DNA from: CAYNHQ01 sp964397255
Lineage (GTDB): Bacteria; Bdellovibrionota_G; JALEGL01; DATDPG01
DNA length: 64,000 nucleotides
Reading direction: 5' to 3'
Assembly: GCA_964397255.1 (NCBI GenBank)
Contig: CAYNHQ010000002.1
Span: 124,001 to 188,000, forward strand
Shown: one piece after another, positions 26,844 to 36,181 of the stretch
Position numbering within the stretch: position 1 is the first letter of the stretch
Layout of the letters: the number at the start of each line of letters is the position of its first letter
The notes under the pieces: generated by a model
Database searches by the model: none
Told to the model about the DNA's origin: nothing
Seen by the model: the letters and a program-made list of their open reading frames with translations, nothing else
Program-made: the position numbers and the translations under genes

Positions 26844-28188
26844 AGTCGATCGATTCCCTCCGCAAAAGATCAGGCCAGGTTCCGTTCCATGAATCGCGAA
26901 GCTCCTCCGCCGGCGATTTGCCTCGTTCCAGGAGTTCACGAAGCGGGAGTAAGTAACGAAGGTCGTTTCTCCCACTTTCTCGGTCTAGACGACTCACTCC
27001 AATGACGGCCATTCGAGTAACTTCCCGAGCCACCTCGAGAATAGACATATTTCCAATCGTAGCTTGAAGACCCTTTTGTGCCGCATCATCCATCCCAGAC
27101 AAAAGCTCCGAATGGGAGAAACGTTTGAGATAAGTGAACACTTCGTTGAGCGTATCCGGGTCGTACAGAAGCCCGACCCAAAAGGCTGTAATCGCCATCA
27201 TTCGAGATGGGCGATTGGCATCCATCGTTCGGAATTCGAGATGATCTTTCAAACGAACGTCAGGAAAAAGGGTCGTAAGATGAGCTTCCCAATCCGCAGT
27301 CGTTGGGCGGTCTCCCTCCACTTTTCCCTCCAAAAACTGACGAAAAGTATAAGAGGTTCGATCGACATAACTTCCGTCGCGCATGACAAAGTACATGGGA
27401 ACGTCGAGCGCGTAATCGGCATACCGCTCAAAGCTAAAACTTCCGTCGACAAAGAAAGGAGGCGTACCGCAGCGATCAGGATCGGTGTGCCTCCAAATTA
27501 GGAGTCGACGAGAACAGTAGCCATTGAGATTCCCCTCCTCGATAGCTGAATTCGCCATCATGGCTCCTACAACCGGGCCCAGAGCGGAGCCAACCAAAAC
27601 TTTCTTTCGTGCGTCGTCTTCGTGAAGGTAATCCAAATTAATTTGAATCGAAGCGGTTTTTGCCATCATCTCCAGCGGCAATCCGGGACGTTTTTCGTAG
27701 TATGGGCGCATGATGGCATAGCGCGATTTCGGAACCCAGGGCATGTGGGAAAGAGGTGTGACCGGTTGGAGCCCCAACAGAATCCAGTGAACTCCGAGCG
27801 GCCCGGAAACTGCGCGCAACTCGCAGAAATGTTCCTTTAACTCCGCGGCTACTTCGTCGAGCGTGCCGTGGGGAGCGCTACTTAATTCGAGTTGTCCTCC
27901 CGGCTCGAGTGTGATCGCCAGTTCTCCCTTGGTAAGACCAATCAAACGCCCGCGATCTAAAGTCGGTTCGTATCCGAACTGGGAGCGCAGCCGAGACAGG
28001 ACTTCTTCAACTCCCTTGGGACCGTCAAACCCGACCGCTTGTCCCGTCTCTTCATAGACGCCCAGTTTTTCGGCTTCCAGGCCGATTTTGAATAGAGATG
28101 CGGGTCGCCCGCCCCTTTCAAATATCTCGAGAAGGTCACCTTTTCGATCGATGAAACGAGCAGTTTTTGTCGGTGCTTCGCGGCTCAT
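26824..28188 (-). CDS. gshA: Glutamate--cysteine ligase, plant/proteobacterial type
   Basis: First enzyme of glutathione synthesis, joining glutamate and cysteine with ATP. The chain shows KIGLEAEKLGV, ELSSAPHGTLDEV, LEMMAKTASIQINLDYLHED and HLEFRTMDANRPSRMMA, matching the GCS2 family of plants and alpha/delta-type bacteria. ATG 28188 (MSREAPTKTARFIDR) is chosen since residues encoded further upstream are not conserved-looking. gshB is not in the window. It is divergent from the rel/spoT gene 89 bases away. Confidence 0.9.
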   Translation of the reverse strand: MSREAPTKTARFIDRKGDLLEIFERGGRPASLFKIGLEAEKLGVYEETGQAVGFDGPKGVEEVLSRLRSQFGYEPTLDRGRLIGLTKGELAITLEPGGQLELSSAPHGTLDEVAAELKEHFCELRAVSGPLGVHWILLGLQPVTPLSHMPWVPKSRYAIMRPYYEKRPGLPLEMMAKTASIQINLDYLHEDDARKKVLVGSALGPVVGAMMANSAIEEGNLNGYCSRRLLIWRHTDPDRCGTPPFFVDGSFSFERYADYALDVPMYFVMRDGSYVDRTSYTFRQFLEGKVEGDRPTTADWEAHLTTLFPDVRLKDHLEFRTMDANRPSRMMAITAFWVGLLYDPDTLNEVFTYLKRFSHSELLSGMDDAAQKGLQATIGNMSILEVAREVTRMAVIGVSRLDRESGRNDLRYLLPLRELLERGKSPAEELRDSWNGTWPDLLRRESIDCEKTKF

Positions 28189-28276
28189 TGGCTTTCGAAT
28201 CAAGAGCTTACACGATCTAAGCCCTTGGGAACATTGATAAAACACTGGCCGTCCGATATGGTAGAAATAGCGTGGA

Positions 28277-30424
28277 ATGAGTTCATTAGCGGCGATTCTT
28301 AAAGAAGCAAAGTTCACAAACACAGAAGCCAAATTGGCCTTGATCCAAAAGGCCTATGAAGTTTCCGAAAAGGCCCATGAAGGGCAGAAACGGCGGTCGG
28401 GAGATCCCTACTTTCTCCATCCGACCGAAGTCGCATTGATTCTCGCTTCTCACCGAATGGATGCGGAGACCGTCGCCACTGGTCTCCTTCACGATGTCGT
28501 CGAGGACACCATTCTTACTTTGGACGCGGTAAAAAAAGAATTTGGAAATGAAATCGCGCAGATGGTTGATGGAGTTACGAAACTTTCGAAAGTTTCATTT
28601 CAGTCCAAAGATGTCCGCCAAGCCGAAAGCTTTCGAAAAATGCTTCTCGCGATGGGCCAAGACATTCGCGTAATCATTGTGAAACTCGCAGACCGTCTCC
28701 ACAACATGAGAACCCTGGAACACATGCCGGAAATGCGCCAGCAGGCAATCGCGCAGGAGACGCTGGAAATATATGCGCCTTTAGCGAACCGGCTCGGTAT
28801 CGCATGGATGAAAATGGAGTTGGAGGATCTCTCCTTCCGTTTCCTTAAACCCGTGATCTACGAAAAGTTAAAAGAGTCCCTCCAAAGTACTGAAGTGGAG
28901 CGCGACCAATACATCGCCCGCGTCATTCATGTTCTGGGCGACAAGATGAAGGCGGAAAAGGTCCGATGTGAAATTACCGGCCGGCACAAACATCTTTATT
29001 CGATTTACAAGAAGATGGAATCGCGAAATCTCGAATTCGAACAAATCACCGATATTTTGGCTTTTCGGATCATCGTCGATGCCGTTTCAAATTGCTACGA
29101 AGCGCTCGGGCATATTCACACCATGTTCAAACCCGTGCCTGGGCGCTTTAAGGACTATATCGCGTTGCCAAAGACCAACGGTTATCAGTCCCTTCACACC
29201 ACTGTGATCGGCCCCGACGGTGAGCGAATTGAAGTCCAAATTCGAACCCGGCAAATGCATCGCTTCGCCGAAGAAGGAATCGCCGCGCATTGGATTTACA
29301 AAACAGGCGATGGGGCCACAAAGAAAGATCTCGACCGGTTTGGATGGCTTCGTCAGATGGTGGACTGGCAGGAGGATCTTCAGGATTCCCATGAATTCAT
29401 CGAGACCGTTAAAATCGATCTCTTCGCCGATGAAGTATACGTCTTCACGCCAAAGGGTGAGGTCCATGAATTTCCCCGCGGCGCTACTCCCATTGATTTC
29501 GCTTATCGCATTCACACCGAAGTCGGTCACCATTGCCATGGCGCGCGGGTCAACGGCCGAATGGTTCCTCTCAAATACAAGCTTCAAAACGGTGACACTT
29601 TAGAAATCATCACCTCCGAACAATCTCATCCGACAAAAGATTGGCTCAAGATTGCCGTCACTTCGAAAGCTAAATCAAAAATTCGAGCCGTGATTAAGAA
29701 AGAACAGCGCCAGACTGCCCGAAATGTCGGCAAAGAAATTCTTGAACGGGAACTTCGAAAAATTGGAGAAAACTACGAGAAACTCCTCTCCAGCGGACAG
29801 CTTAAAACGGGAACGAGTGTAGCCGGTTACGACAATTTTGATGACCTCCTCCTTGCCCTTGGCTATGGGAAAATGGAGCCTCACGAAGTCGTGAGTCAGC
29901 TCTTTCCCGAAAAGGCGAAGGAACTCCTCCCATCTCCCGACGTCGGCGAAACCACTCTCCCCCCTCGACCGATTTCCGAATCGAACCGGGCGATCCGCGT
30001 GGGCGGCGTTGCGGATGTCATGATTCGCTATGGAAAGTGCTGTGATCCTCTCCCGGGTGATCCGATTCTTGGGTTTGTCACACGCGGTCGCGGCGTTACG
30101 GTTCACCGGACCGACTGCTACAAAATTCTCGAGACCGACAACGAACGAAAAATAGCCGTGGAATGGACGCGGGACGGCACCGCGATTCGAAGCGTTCGAA
30201 TTCGTGTCGTTTCTGTCGACACCCCGGGTATTCTCGCCAATATTTCGAAGACGATCTCGCAAAAAGGCGGAAACATTTCGCACGCTTCGATCAAAACCAC
30301 GCAGGACCGCAAAGCGATCAATATGTTTGATGTGGATGTCACCAATGCCGAACAACTTTATTCCCTCATGCATTCCATCGAGCAAATTCAGGGAATCATC
30401 TCCGTCGAAAGAATCAAGGCGTAA
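28277..30424 (+). CDS. Bifunctional (p)ppGpp synthetase/hydrolase, RelA/SpoT family
   Basis: Full-length long RSH of 715 residues. The N-terminal HD hydrolase domain has H72-D73 (LLHDVVEDT), so hydrolysis is probably retained. The synthetase domain shows GRHKHLYSIYKKM, a DILAFRIIV motif and PKTNGYQSLHTTV. Then come the TGS domain (VYVFTPKGEVHEFPRGATPIDFAYRIH) and a C-terminal ACT domain after a zinc-finger-like region (CCDPLPGDPILGF). It makes and degrades the stringent response alarmone. No second RSH is nearby. The gene is monocistronic. Confidence 0.95.
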   Translation: MSSLAAILKEAKFTNTEAKLALIQKAYEVSEKAHEGQKRRSGDPYFLHPTEVALILASHRMDAETVATGLLHDVVEDTILTLDAVKKEFGNEIAQMVDGVTKLSKVSFQSKDVRQAESFRKMLLAMGQDIRVIIVKLADRLHNMRTLEHMPEMRQQAIAQETLEIYAPLANRLGIAWMKMELEDLSFRFLKPVIYEKLKESLQSTEVERDQYIARVIHVLGDKMKAEKVRCEITGRHKHLYSIYKKMESRNLEFEQITDILAFRIIVDAVSNCYEALGHIHTMFKPVPGRFKDYIALPKTNGYQSLHTTVIGPDGERIEVQIRTRQMHRFAEEGIAAHWIYKTGDGATKKDLDRFGWLRQMVDWQEDLQDSHEFIETVKIDLFADEVYVFTPKGEVHEFPRGATPIDFAYRIHTEVGHHCHGARVNGRMVPLKYKLQNGDTLEIITSEQSHPTKDWLKIAVTSKAKSKIRAVIKKEQRQTARNVGKEILERELRKIGENYEKLLSSGQLKTGTSVAGYDNFDDLLLALGYGKMEPHEVVSQLFPEKAKELLPSPDVGETTLPPRPISESNRAIRVGGVADVMIRYGKCCDPLPGDPILGFVTRGRGVTVHRTDCYKILETDNERKIAVEWTRDGTAIRSVRIRVVSVDTPGILANISKTISQKGGNISHASIKTTQDRKAINMFDVDVTNAEQLYSLMHSIEQIQGIISVERIKA

Positions 30425-30534
30425 ATCCACTCGCGGTCGCAATTAAAGCAAGTTATTTCAATCGATTACTATACGCCACTTGCTTGCAGAGTGACGTTAT
30501 AGCACAACGCGTCAATTTTGAATTGAGGTATCCG

Positions 30535-31149
30535 ATGAATGTAAAGCAAACCGTATGGATTCTGATGGCTCTCCTCTGGAGTGTTGCCACTTGGGCCGAA
30601 CCTGTCGATGACCATCCGTGTGGATTGAGGGGAAGTGTGGAGGATCGGATCAAAGATTGTGGGGGCGGTGTCATGAAGCTCGTGACCCGAACCGAAAGTG
30701 GGAAAGAAGTGAAGATGGATGACACCGGCTTGCTCTGGGGAGATCGCCGCGAGGACGGACCTCGAAACAACGGATATTTTACGTTCGACGAAGCTCAAAC
30801 GGTCTGCATGACCGTGACCGAATCTGAAGGAAATCTGACTGGACTCAAATGGCGTTTACCGACGCCGCAAGAATTTGGCCATATTGGTCGAGAGAATCAG
30901 AATTACTGGAATGAACGCGGTCGGGGATGGTTTGAGGCCCGAATCAAAGGGAATGGAAGCTGGATTGAATTGCCCCATATGAATGATCGCGATGGATATT
31001 ATTGGTATTGGACGTCCTTGCTCGATTCGTTTTTCGCGTGGGATTCAGCGGAGACAATGGCTACGTCGACAACGACAACCACAACTACGTCAACTCCGTC
31101 CGTTGCGTGGCGCACCGCTAGGCGTGGGCGAAGTAACTTTATTCCCTAA
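30535..31149 (+). CDS. Exported DUF1566-type protein with a frameshifted 3' end
   Basis: Signal peptide MNVKQTVWILMALLWSVATWA, then a domain with TGLLWGDR, FTFDEAQTVC and the diagnostic LKWRLPTPQEF of the Lcl/DUF1566 group, which shares the C-type lectin-like fold. After FFAWD (31042-31044) the frame runs into an odd Thr-rich, basic tail ending at 31149. Shifting by one base restores FSGDNGYVDNDNHNYVNSV and RCVAHR, a normal domain end, with a stop at 31119-31121. One missing base near 31043 explains this: a real frameshift or a sequencing error. The surface ligand is unknown. Confidence 0.75.
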   Translation: MNVKQTVWILMALLWSVATWAEPVDDHPCGLRGSVEDRIKDCGGGVMKLVTRTESGKEVKMDDTGLLWGDRREDGPRNNGYFTFDEAQTVCMTVTESEGNLTGLKWRLPTPQEFGHIGRENQNYWNERGRGWFEARIKGNGSWIELPHMNDRDGYYWYWTSLLDSFFAWDSAETMATSTTTTTTTSTPSVAWRTARRGRSNFIP

Positions 31150-31170
31150 AAAAGGGCGCCTATTGCAATT

Positions 31171-31182
31171 TTATTATAATAA
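31171..31182. promoter_or_regulatory. AT palindrome upstream of the higBA-like pair
   Basis: The perfect palindrome TTATTATAATAA lies in a roughly 40-base AT-rich stretch, 27 bases before the toxin ATG, in the position of a promoter and autoregulatory operator. Confidence 0.35.
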
Positions 31183-31209
31183 ATTTATAATAATATCTAA
31201 AGACTATGA

Positions 31210-31545
31210 ATGGACCGCGTAGTCTTTAAAAAGAGACGGGAAATCGTCTGGTTGGGCGACTCCAGGAAGGTGCTCAAAAGCTTTCCGAAAGAGGTACGAC
31301 AAAGGCTCGGTAAGGATCTGTTTCGGTTGGAGCTTGGCCTAGAAGCTACCCATTATCGTCCATTTGCTCCAAGTATTTTTGAGCTCAGAGAGCAGGACGA
31401 ACGAGCTTGGTATCGGGTGATTTACTACGTGAAGTTGAAAAATTTTATTTATGTACTTCACGTATTTGAAAAAGAGAGCGCGAAGACAAGTAAACAGGAC
31501 CGGCGGACGATTGACCTTAGACTGAAACAGGTCCCGAAGGCCTGA
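31210..31545 (+). CDS. Gp49/HigB-like toxin (RelE superfamily)
   Basis: 111 residues with the phage Gp49-like (DUF891) pattern: an IVWLGDSRKVLKSFPKEV opening, a central FAPSIFELRE-x-YRVIYYVK beta sheet and a C-terminal YVLHVFEKESAKT helix with basic residues. Such toxins cut mRNA on the ribosome. The order toxin-then-antitoxin with a seven-base gap is typical of HigBA-type pairs. Confidence 0.82.
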   Translation: MDRVVFKKRREIVWLGDSRKVLKSFPKEVRQRLGKDLFRLELGLEATHYRPFAPSIFELREQDERAWYRVIYYVKLKNFIYVLHVFEKESAKTSKQDRRTIDLRLKQVPKA

Positions 31546-31552
31546 GGATAAA

Positions 31553-31891
31553 ATGAAAACGAAGGCTAAAAAAGAATCGCATGGTGTTGAACACGTGACT
31601 AAAGGAAGCGTGTTCGAGGATATCGGATTTTCTGCCGAGGAAGCACGTCTATTGGAAGCAAAATCCTTGATTTGGTCTGCGCTGGATCACTTCATCAAGA
31701 AACACAAAATTAGGAGTCGCAAACTGGAAACAATTTTAGATATATCCCAGCCGATGGTCAGCGATCTTACAACCGGCAAAATCGATAAAATGACTCTAGA
31801 TAAGTTAATTCGGTATTCAGAACGCCTAGGAATTCGTATCGCCTTTAAGATCAACGAACCGTCGAAATTGCCCAGTGCGCTGGCAGCTTAA
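31553..31891 (+). CDS. HTH-type antitoxin (HigA-like)
   Basis: 112 residues with a helix-turn-helix in the middle (KLETILDISQPMVSDLTTGKI followed by MTLDKLIRYSERLGIRI), as in XRE-like antitoxins partnered with Gp49-type toxins. The N-terminal ~40 residues (VFEDIGFSAEEARLLEAKS) resemble the usual start of this antitoxin family. It should block the upstream toxin and repress the pair's promoter. Confidence 0.82.
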   Translation: MKTKAKKESHGVEHVTKGSVFEDIGFSAEEARLLEAKSLIWSALDHFIKKHKIRSRKLETILDISQPMVSDLTTGKIDKMTLDKLIRYSERLGIRIAFKINEPSKLPSALAA

Positions 31892-31947
31892 TCTTCTGGT
31901 TGCTTAGGCACTTTAATCGAAGAGCGATTAATATATTTCAAGAAAGT

Positions 31948-32475
31948 TCACTCAAAATCTCGATCGCTGTATACGGCTCCGCCACCCGTAATTTCACCTG
32001 TGGCGGAATTAACCGTTCCAATCCTTTCAAAAATAGAGGTAGTTGAATCGTTGTCGAGGTCTCCCTCTGCACGAGCGGTAAAGGCAGCCTGTGTGCCTAC
32101 CCCCGTTTGAGTCGCGGTATATCGATACATGACGCTGGAATCGGTTGAAAACTTTAAGGCGAGCCAGTTCGTGGTCTCAAAATTGGGTTTCACTTTCACA
32201 CCCGCGGGCACACTTGATGGTTCTGGCCCGGCATCAAGAAATCGTTTCGACAAAACTGTTCCTGCTTGCGCTACAGACTCTTCCAGGTAATAGGCACATT
32301 CACCATCGTATATTTTTCGAATATTAATTTTTGCTTCGCTTGTTTTTGACTTCTTCATGTATCTCGAGAGAGCGGGAATCGCTATGGCTGTCAAAAGACC
32401 AGCGATCGCCACGACAACCATCAATTCTAACACCGTAAAGCCTATACGAAAGGCGATACCCTTTTTGAAATTCAT
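31948..32475 (-). CDS. Type IV pilin-like protein
   Basis: A class III signal is clear: a short basic leader, G12 before the cleavage site, F13 and E17 (the mature Glu5), then the hydrophobic N-terminal helix FTVLELMVVVAIAGLLTAIAI. The globular part of about 120 residues contains TATQTGVGTQAAFTARAEGDLDND, as in type IVa pilins and pseudopilins. It should be processed by prepilin peptidase and assembled into a pilus or pseudopilus. No other pilus genes are adjacent. It is divergent from a PilZ-domain gene. Confidence 0.88.
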   Translation of the reverse strand: MNFKKGIAFRIGFTVLELMVVVAIAGLLTAIAIPALSRYMKKSKTSEAKINIRKIYDGECAYYLEESVAQAGTVLSKRFLDAGPEPSSVPAGVKVKPNFETTNWLALKFSTDSSVMYRYTATQTGVGTQAAFTARAEGDLDNDSTTSIFERIGTVNSATGEITGGGAVYSDRDFE

Positions 32476-32548
32476 TCTCTAACTATAATACAATATAAGA
32501 AGCCATAATGATAACCACCAGATTCGCCTTCACAATTTTCAGGAAACC

Positions 32549-34282
32549 ATGAGGTCTATTGGGGAAATTCGCATTCCTTTTTGCGTAGCCGTTGATTGTG
32601 GGTTTGAAGGCGATTCTTTTGCCCGCAATGTTTCAAAGGCGGGAATGTATATCGAAGTTCCGCTGGGCGAAAAAAGCGCTCAGATCAAGCGTGGCATGGC
32701 GATGAAATTATTGATTACCCCCTTTGGTTCGTCACCCTCGGCCGCAATTCAAGGAATGATTACTCGTGCTGAAAAGATCAAATTAAGTGATGGGTTGGAA
32801 GGAATGGGTCTCGGAGTTCAATTCAAAGATCTATCGGAAGAACTTCAAGCCGTGCTTCAGAGACATATATCCAACTATATTCAAGAAATTACCCCTGCCG
32901 GCGATCTTCGAGAGTTAGGTAGATCTGTCTTTGAGCAATTCACATCACATTCATTGCCCTCGGAGGAATATATTCAGCCCGCGCGTGATTTCATTATGCA
33001 GCTCTCTTCACACGCCAAGGGCCGAATCAAGAGTGTAATGGCAAAGACTTTTGACTCTTCAGCCGAGTGGAGGTTGGGTAACGGCTATCTCTTGGAGATT
33101 GGTCTTCAGGCGATGGTAGGCCTGAACAAGGATGCGGATCACCTTGCAAAGCAGAGTGTGATGGATCGTGTGAAAACGGAGATCCTCTCGTTTCAAAACG
33201 AACTTGTTTTGGATTCCGAAAAGTTAGATGTGAGTGATCACGCTATTCGCAAGGAACTTGCGGAAATGAATTCGCGACTCTCCACTCATTTAAAGACGAC
33301 GAGCTCGCGTTTAGGTCTCGATGCGTCTTCAGAGACCGTAGAAACATCATGGGATTCCTCTCAAGAAGCCTTTGTGGGGATACTTTTCGATATCGATTTT
33401 TTCGAATCCTATGTGAATGGAACTACAAAAGCAGATCTCTTAGATGATGCCGCAAAGAAGTTGATCGCTGCCATATTGCAGGATTGGGCAAAACATGTGG
33501 AAATTCCCGCGCATTTGCCTGAGGCCGCTTCCATGTTGTTAGAACGGATGCGGATCCTATTTCTCAAGATCGCCTTCGAAACCAGACAATTGTTCAAAGT
33601 TAAGCCCCTGGCCAAGAACGTTTCCCACATTGTTCCCCACCTTAAAGCTGCGTTATCTCAATTCCTGGAGATACAAAAAGAGACGAAAACCTTGTCTGAG
33701 AATTTTCATGGGGACATAAAAAACAGTCCGATTCCATTTCTGGAACGAGGGGTAAAGCATTTGACAGGTGCGATCATGGAACTCAAAGCCTTCGTATCGT
33801 CTCTTCCTGTCACACCTGAATTGGCCGCTGCCTATTATAAAGCTCCCCCGAAGTTTCGTGCGATCATCTTTGATTCTAAAGGTGTGGTCGAGACGCGCAA
33901 AGCAGCGAAACCTCGACCGAAAATAGAACGCCCCGTTATGATAATGGGGGCTGTCTTTCTTTTGGTTGCGCTGACTCTCTTGGGCATCTATTGGCTCAAG
34001 GGTTCCGTTTATTTGATGATTCGATCTCGCGAGGCCATGGAATTAGGAATTTTGAAATTTCAGGTCAGCGACGACACGTACGAAGCAACTGTGGCGGATG
34101 AAGTATGGAACAAACTTTCGCGACAGGATCGAGAGCGACTCGGAGAGGCTTTCTCTAAGAAACTTATAGCGAAAGATGTCCCTCGAGTCTTTCTTCGCAA
34201 TCGCGCGGGCGAGGTTCTAGGGAGGACGATTAATCTCAATGACGTCAGGGTATGGATCCTAACTCCCGCCGGTCAGGAGTAA
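32549..34282 (+). CDS. PilZ-like N-domain, helical domain and membrane-anchored protein
   Basis: Residues 1-110 look like a PilZ domain (RNVSKAGMYIEVP, GMGLGVQFKDLSEELQAVLQ), though without a clear RxxxR motif. Residues 110-455 form a long helical region I do not recognise. A single membrane segment follows near residues 464-485 (MIMGAVFLLVALTLLGIYWL), then about 90 residues probably outside the cytoplasm. The order suggests cytoplasmic second-messenger or partner sensing coupled across the membrane. It is divergent from a pilin-like gene 73 bases away, hinting at a role in pili or motility. Confidence 0.7.
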   Translation: MRSIGEIRIPFCVAVDCGFEGDSFARNVSKAGMYIEVPLGEKSAQIKRGMAMKLLITPFGSSPSAAIQGMITRAEKIKLSDGLEGMGLGVQFKDLSEELQAVLQRHISNYIQEITPAGDLRELGRSVFEQFTSHSLPSEEYIQPARDFIMQLSSHAKGRIKSVMAKTFDSSAEWRLGNGYLLEIGLQAMVGLNKDADHLAKQSVMDRVKTEILSFQNELVLDSEKLDVSDHAIRKELAEMNSRLSTHLKTTSSRLGLDASSETVETSWDSSQEAFVGILFDIDFFESYVNGTTKADLLDDAAKKLIAAILQDWAKHVEIPAHLPEAASMLLERMRILFLKIAFETRQLFKVKPLAKNVSHIVPHLKAALSQFLEIQKETKTLSENFHGDIKNSPIPFLERGVKHLTGAIMELKAFVSSLPVTPELAAAYYKAPPKFRAIIFDSKGVVETRKAAKPRPKIERPVMIMGAVFLLVALTLLGIYWLKGSVYLMIRSREAMELGILKFQVSDDTYEATVADEVWNKLSRQDRERLGEAFSKKLIAKDVPRVFLRNRAGEVLGRTINLNDVRVWILTPAGQE

Positions 34283-34292
34283 GGTAAAGGAA

Positions 34293-36080
34293 TCAATTAC
34301 AACCGTTCAATAGATCAGCTTCCGTACTCGCTTCAGCGGAAAATCCTCCGTTTTGCGCCTCGGCTCTGGCAATCGCATCTTCTTCGCTTGCGGCGCAAAC
34401 CGCCATCATGAAACAGGGTGTAATGCTGCTATTACTCGTCATTTTCAAAAAGTAGGTCGTGCAATTGGAAGGTTGTTCGGTAGGAAGAACTGTCACAATA
34501 GTTGATTTCGAATCCGTTCCAGCGCTGTTTTTCGCTGTCAATGTAAACTGAGTCAAAGTCTGTGTCGGCAAGAATATTGTAGAACCATTCGCGGCAAGAC
34601 CCGAAATGTTCAGAACCGGGTGAGAAAAATTGTAACCGACACCTCCCCTGAGTGTAACAGCGCAGCTCGATCCACAATTGTTAATCTGCCACTGAATCGA
34701 CGCGGGTGTGCCATAGGGAACACCCCCATTGTTCGGATCGACATGTAATGAGGCGATTTTGGGCAGGGATTCTGGTTGAACGGGCGCGGGCATCGTGGGA
34801 GCGCCCATGGAAAACCAGTCCGTCGTCCAATTCCCGTTCGGGGTCGTTTGCCAGACTTGATAGACATTGCCATCTTTGCTCAATCCAAAAAGAGCGAGGG
34901 CTCCATTGGGATAGTTGGTCGCCGTCAGCTGTGTAAAACCTCCGCCACTCATCGCCACCCAGGGATCCGTCCAAGCCGGTCCCGGGGGAACATATCCAGC
35001 AGGAATTGCTTTCGGATTTACAGGCCCTGTCGGACCGCTGTTCGGTCGGATTTGAGATGTGTAATAAACCGAAGCGTCAGTGCCGAGCCCGAACACTGCC
35101 AAATCTCCGTTTGCATGATTGGCCAGAACAATTTGCTTAAGACCGCCACCATCCAAGGAAACCCAGGGATCATGCCAATTATTGACGGTCGCCTTTGGAA
35201 GCGGACTTCCTTTTGGCTTTGTTCCCGTCATATTCGGCAGACCCGCTATTTTCGAAGGGGTATCGGTCGAAATTTTGTCTTTGGCTGGAATCGGTACGTC
35301 TTCGGTGATCGGCCGAAGCTGCCAAGTATAGTAAGTAGCCCCATCCGTACCTAGGGCTACCAACGCCAATGTCCCGTTTGACTCCTTCCCCGTGACAATT
35401 TGTTTAAGCCCGGATCCATTGATGAAAACCCATTTACTTCCAAATCCACCTGTTGGGCGGAGCTGCGAAGTGTAGGAAACCGACCCATCCGTTCCCAGAC
35501 CGAAGAGAACAAGTTCGCCGTTCGCGTAATGATTGATGGCAACCTGCTGAAGTTCTCCCTTGTGCAATCCTATCCAGTCATCAACCCAACGACTGTTGAG
35601 TGTTAAGGCGGTGGTCGCCGATTTTTGAGGAAGGTCATATAGAGCGGCATCGACTCCTATTCCAAAAACATGAAAAACATTGGATGAACTTAAACCAGCG
35701 ACAATGTTTTTAATTCCGCCGTCTGGTAAATGATTCCCGGCTCCACGAGAACGATATTCGCCGTTTTGATATGCGGTAAAACCATTGAAGTCGTTGTAAA
35801 AAAGTGTCAATTCTCCGTCCGAGCCATAGGCCAAGGCGATTTGATTCCCCGAAAAATTATCTGCAAGTAAATGCCAAGGTGACCAATTGCCGTTCGGAAC
35901 CAATTGCCATCGATGGTAAATCTTCCGATCTTGCCCCAGAAAAAAAAGCTCAAGCCTGCCATCTTTATTTTTTCCCGCCTCAATTTGCATGGGGGGAACA
36001 GGAATTTCAGTTTGGCTTCGGGAAGAATTCGGAAAGAATGAGAACAGCAGGAGCGAGACCCATATTCCTCTTTTGCCCAT
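34293..36080 (-). CDS. Secreted seven-repeat beta-propeller (PLL/DUF346-like) protein
   Basis: After a signal peptide (MGKRGIWVSLLLFSFFP) there are seven units of about 45-75 residues sharing a pattern like QIV-x6-NGxLxLFGLGTDGxVYYTxQ, the mark of PLL-type seven-bladed lectin propellers. Inserts rich in Pro and Thr separate blades 5 and 6. A C-terminal region of about 150 residues (from KIASLHVDPNNGG) looks like an Ig/PKD-like domain with cysteines. It is probably surface or secreted carbohydrate binding; the sugar is unknown. It is convergent with the PilZ membrane protein gene. Confidence 0.78.
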   Translation of the reverse strand: MGKRGIWVSLLLFSFFPNSSRSQTEIPVPPMQIEAGKNKDGRLELFFLGQDRKIYHRWQLVPNGNWSPWHLLADNFSGNQIALAYGSDGELTLFYNDFNGFTAYQNGEYRSRGAGNHLPDGGIKNIVAGLSSSNVFHVFGIGVDAALYDLPQKSATTALTLNSRWVDDWIGLHKGELQQVAINHYANGELVLFGLGTDGSVSYTSQLRPTGGFGSKWVFINGSGLKQIVTGKESNGTLALVALGTDGATYYTWQLRPITEDVPIPAKDKISTDTPSKIAGLPNMTGTKPKGSPLPKATVNNWHDPWVSLDGGGLKQIVLANHANGDLAVFGLGTDASVYYTSQIRPNSGPTGPVNPKAIPAGYVPPGPAWTDPWVAMSGGGFTQLTATNYPNGALALFGLSKDGNVYQVWQTTPNGNWTTDWFSMGAPTMPAPVQPESLPKIASLHVDPNNGGVPYGTPASIQWQINNCGSSCAVTLRGGVGYNFSHPVLNISGLAANGSTIFLPTQTLTQFTLTAKNSAGTDSKSTIVTVLPTEQPSNCTTYFLKMTSNSSITPCFMMAVCAASEEDAIARAEAQNGGFSAEASTEADLLNGCN

Positions 36081-36181
36081 GTTCTGGGATCTTATTCGAT
36101 AAATTGCGCAAAATGTCAAAAGGCGCATATTGGGAGTAACCTTTCAGTTTTCTTTTGACCGGGTCTAAGAGATATCTGCCT

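Noticed and set aside
28234..28262. Possible promoter TTGATA-N17-TATGGT for the RelA/SpoT gene
   Set aside because: The predicted transcript would begin about eight bases before the ATG with no ribosome site, and the -10 is weak.
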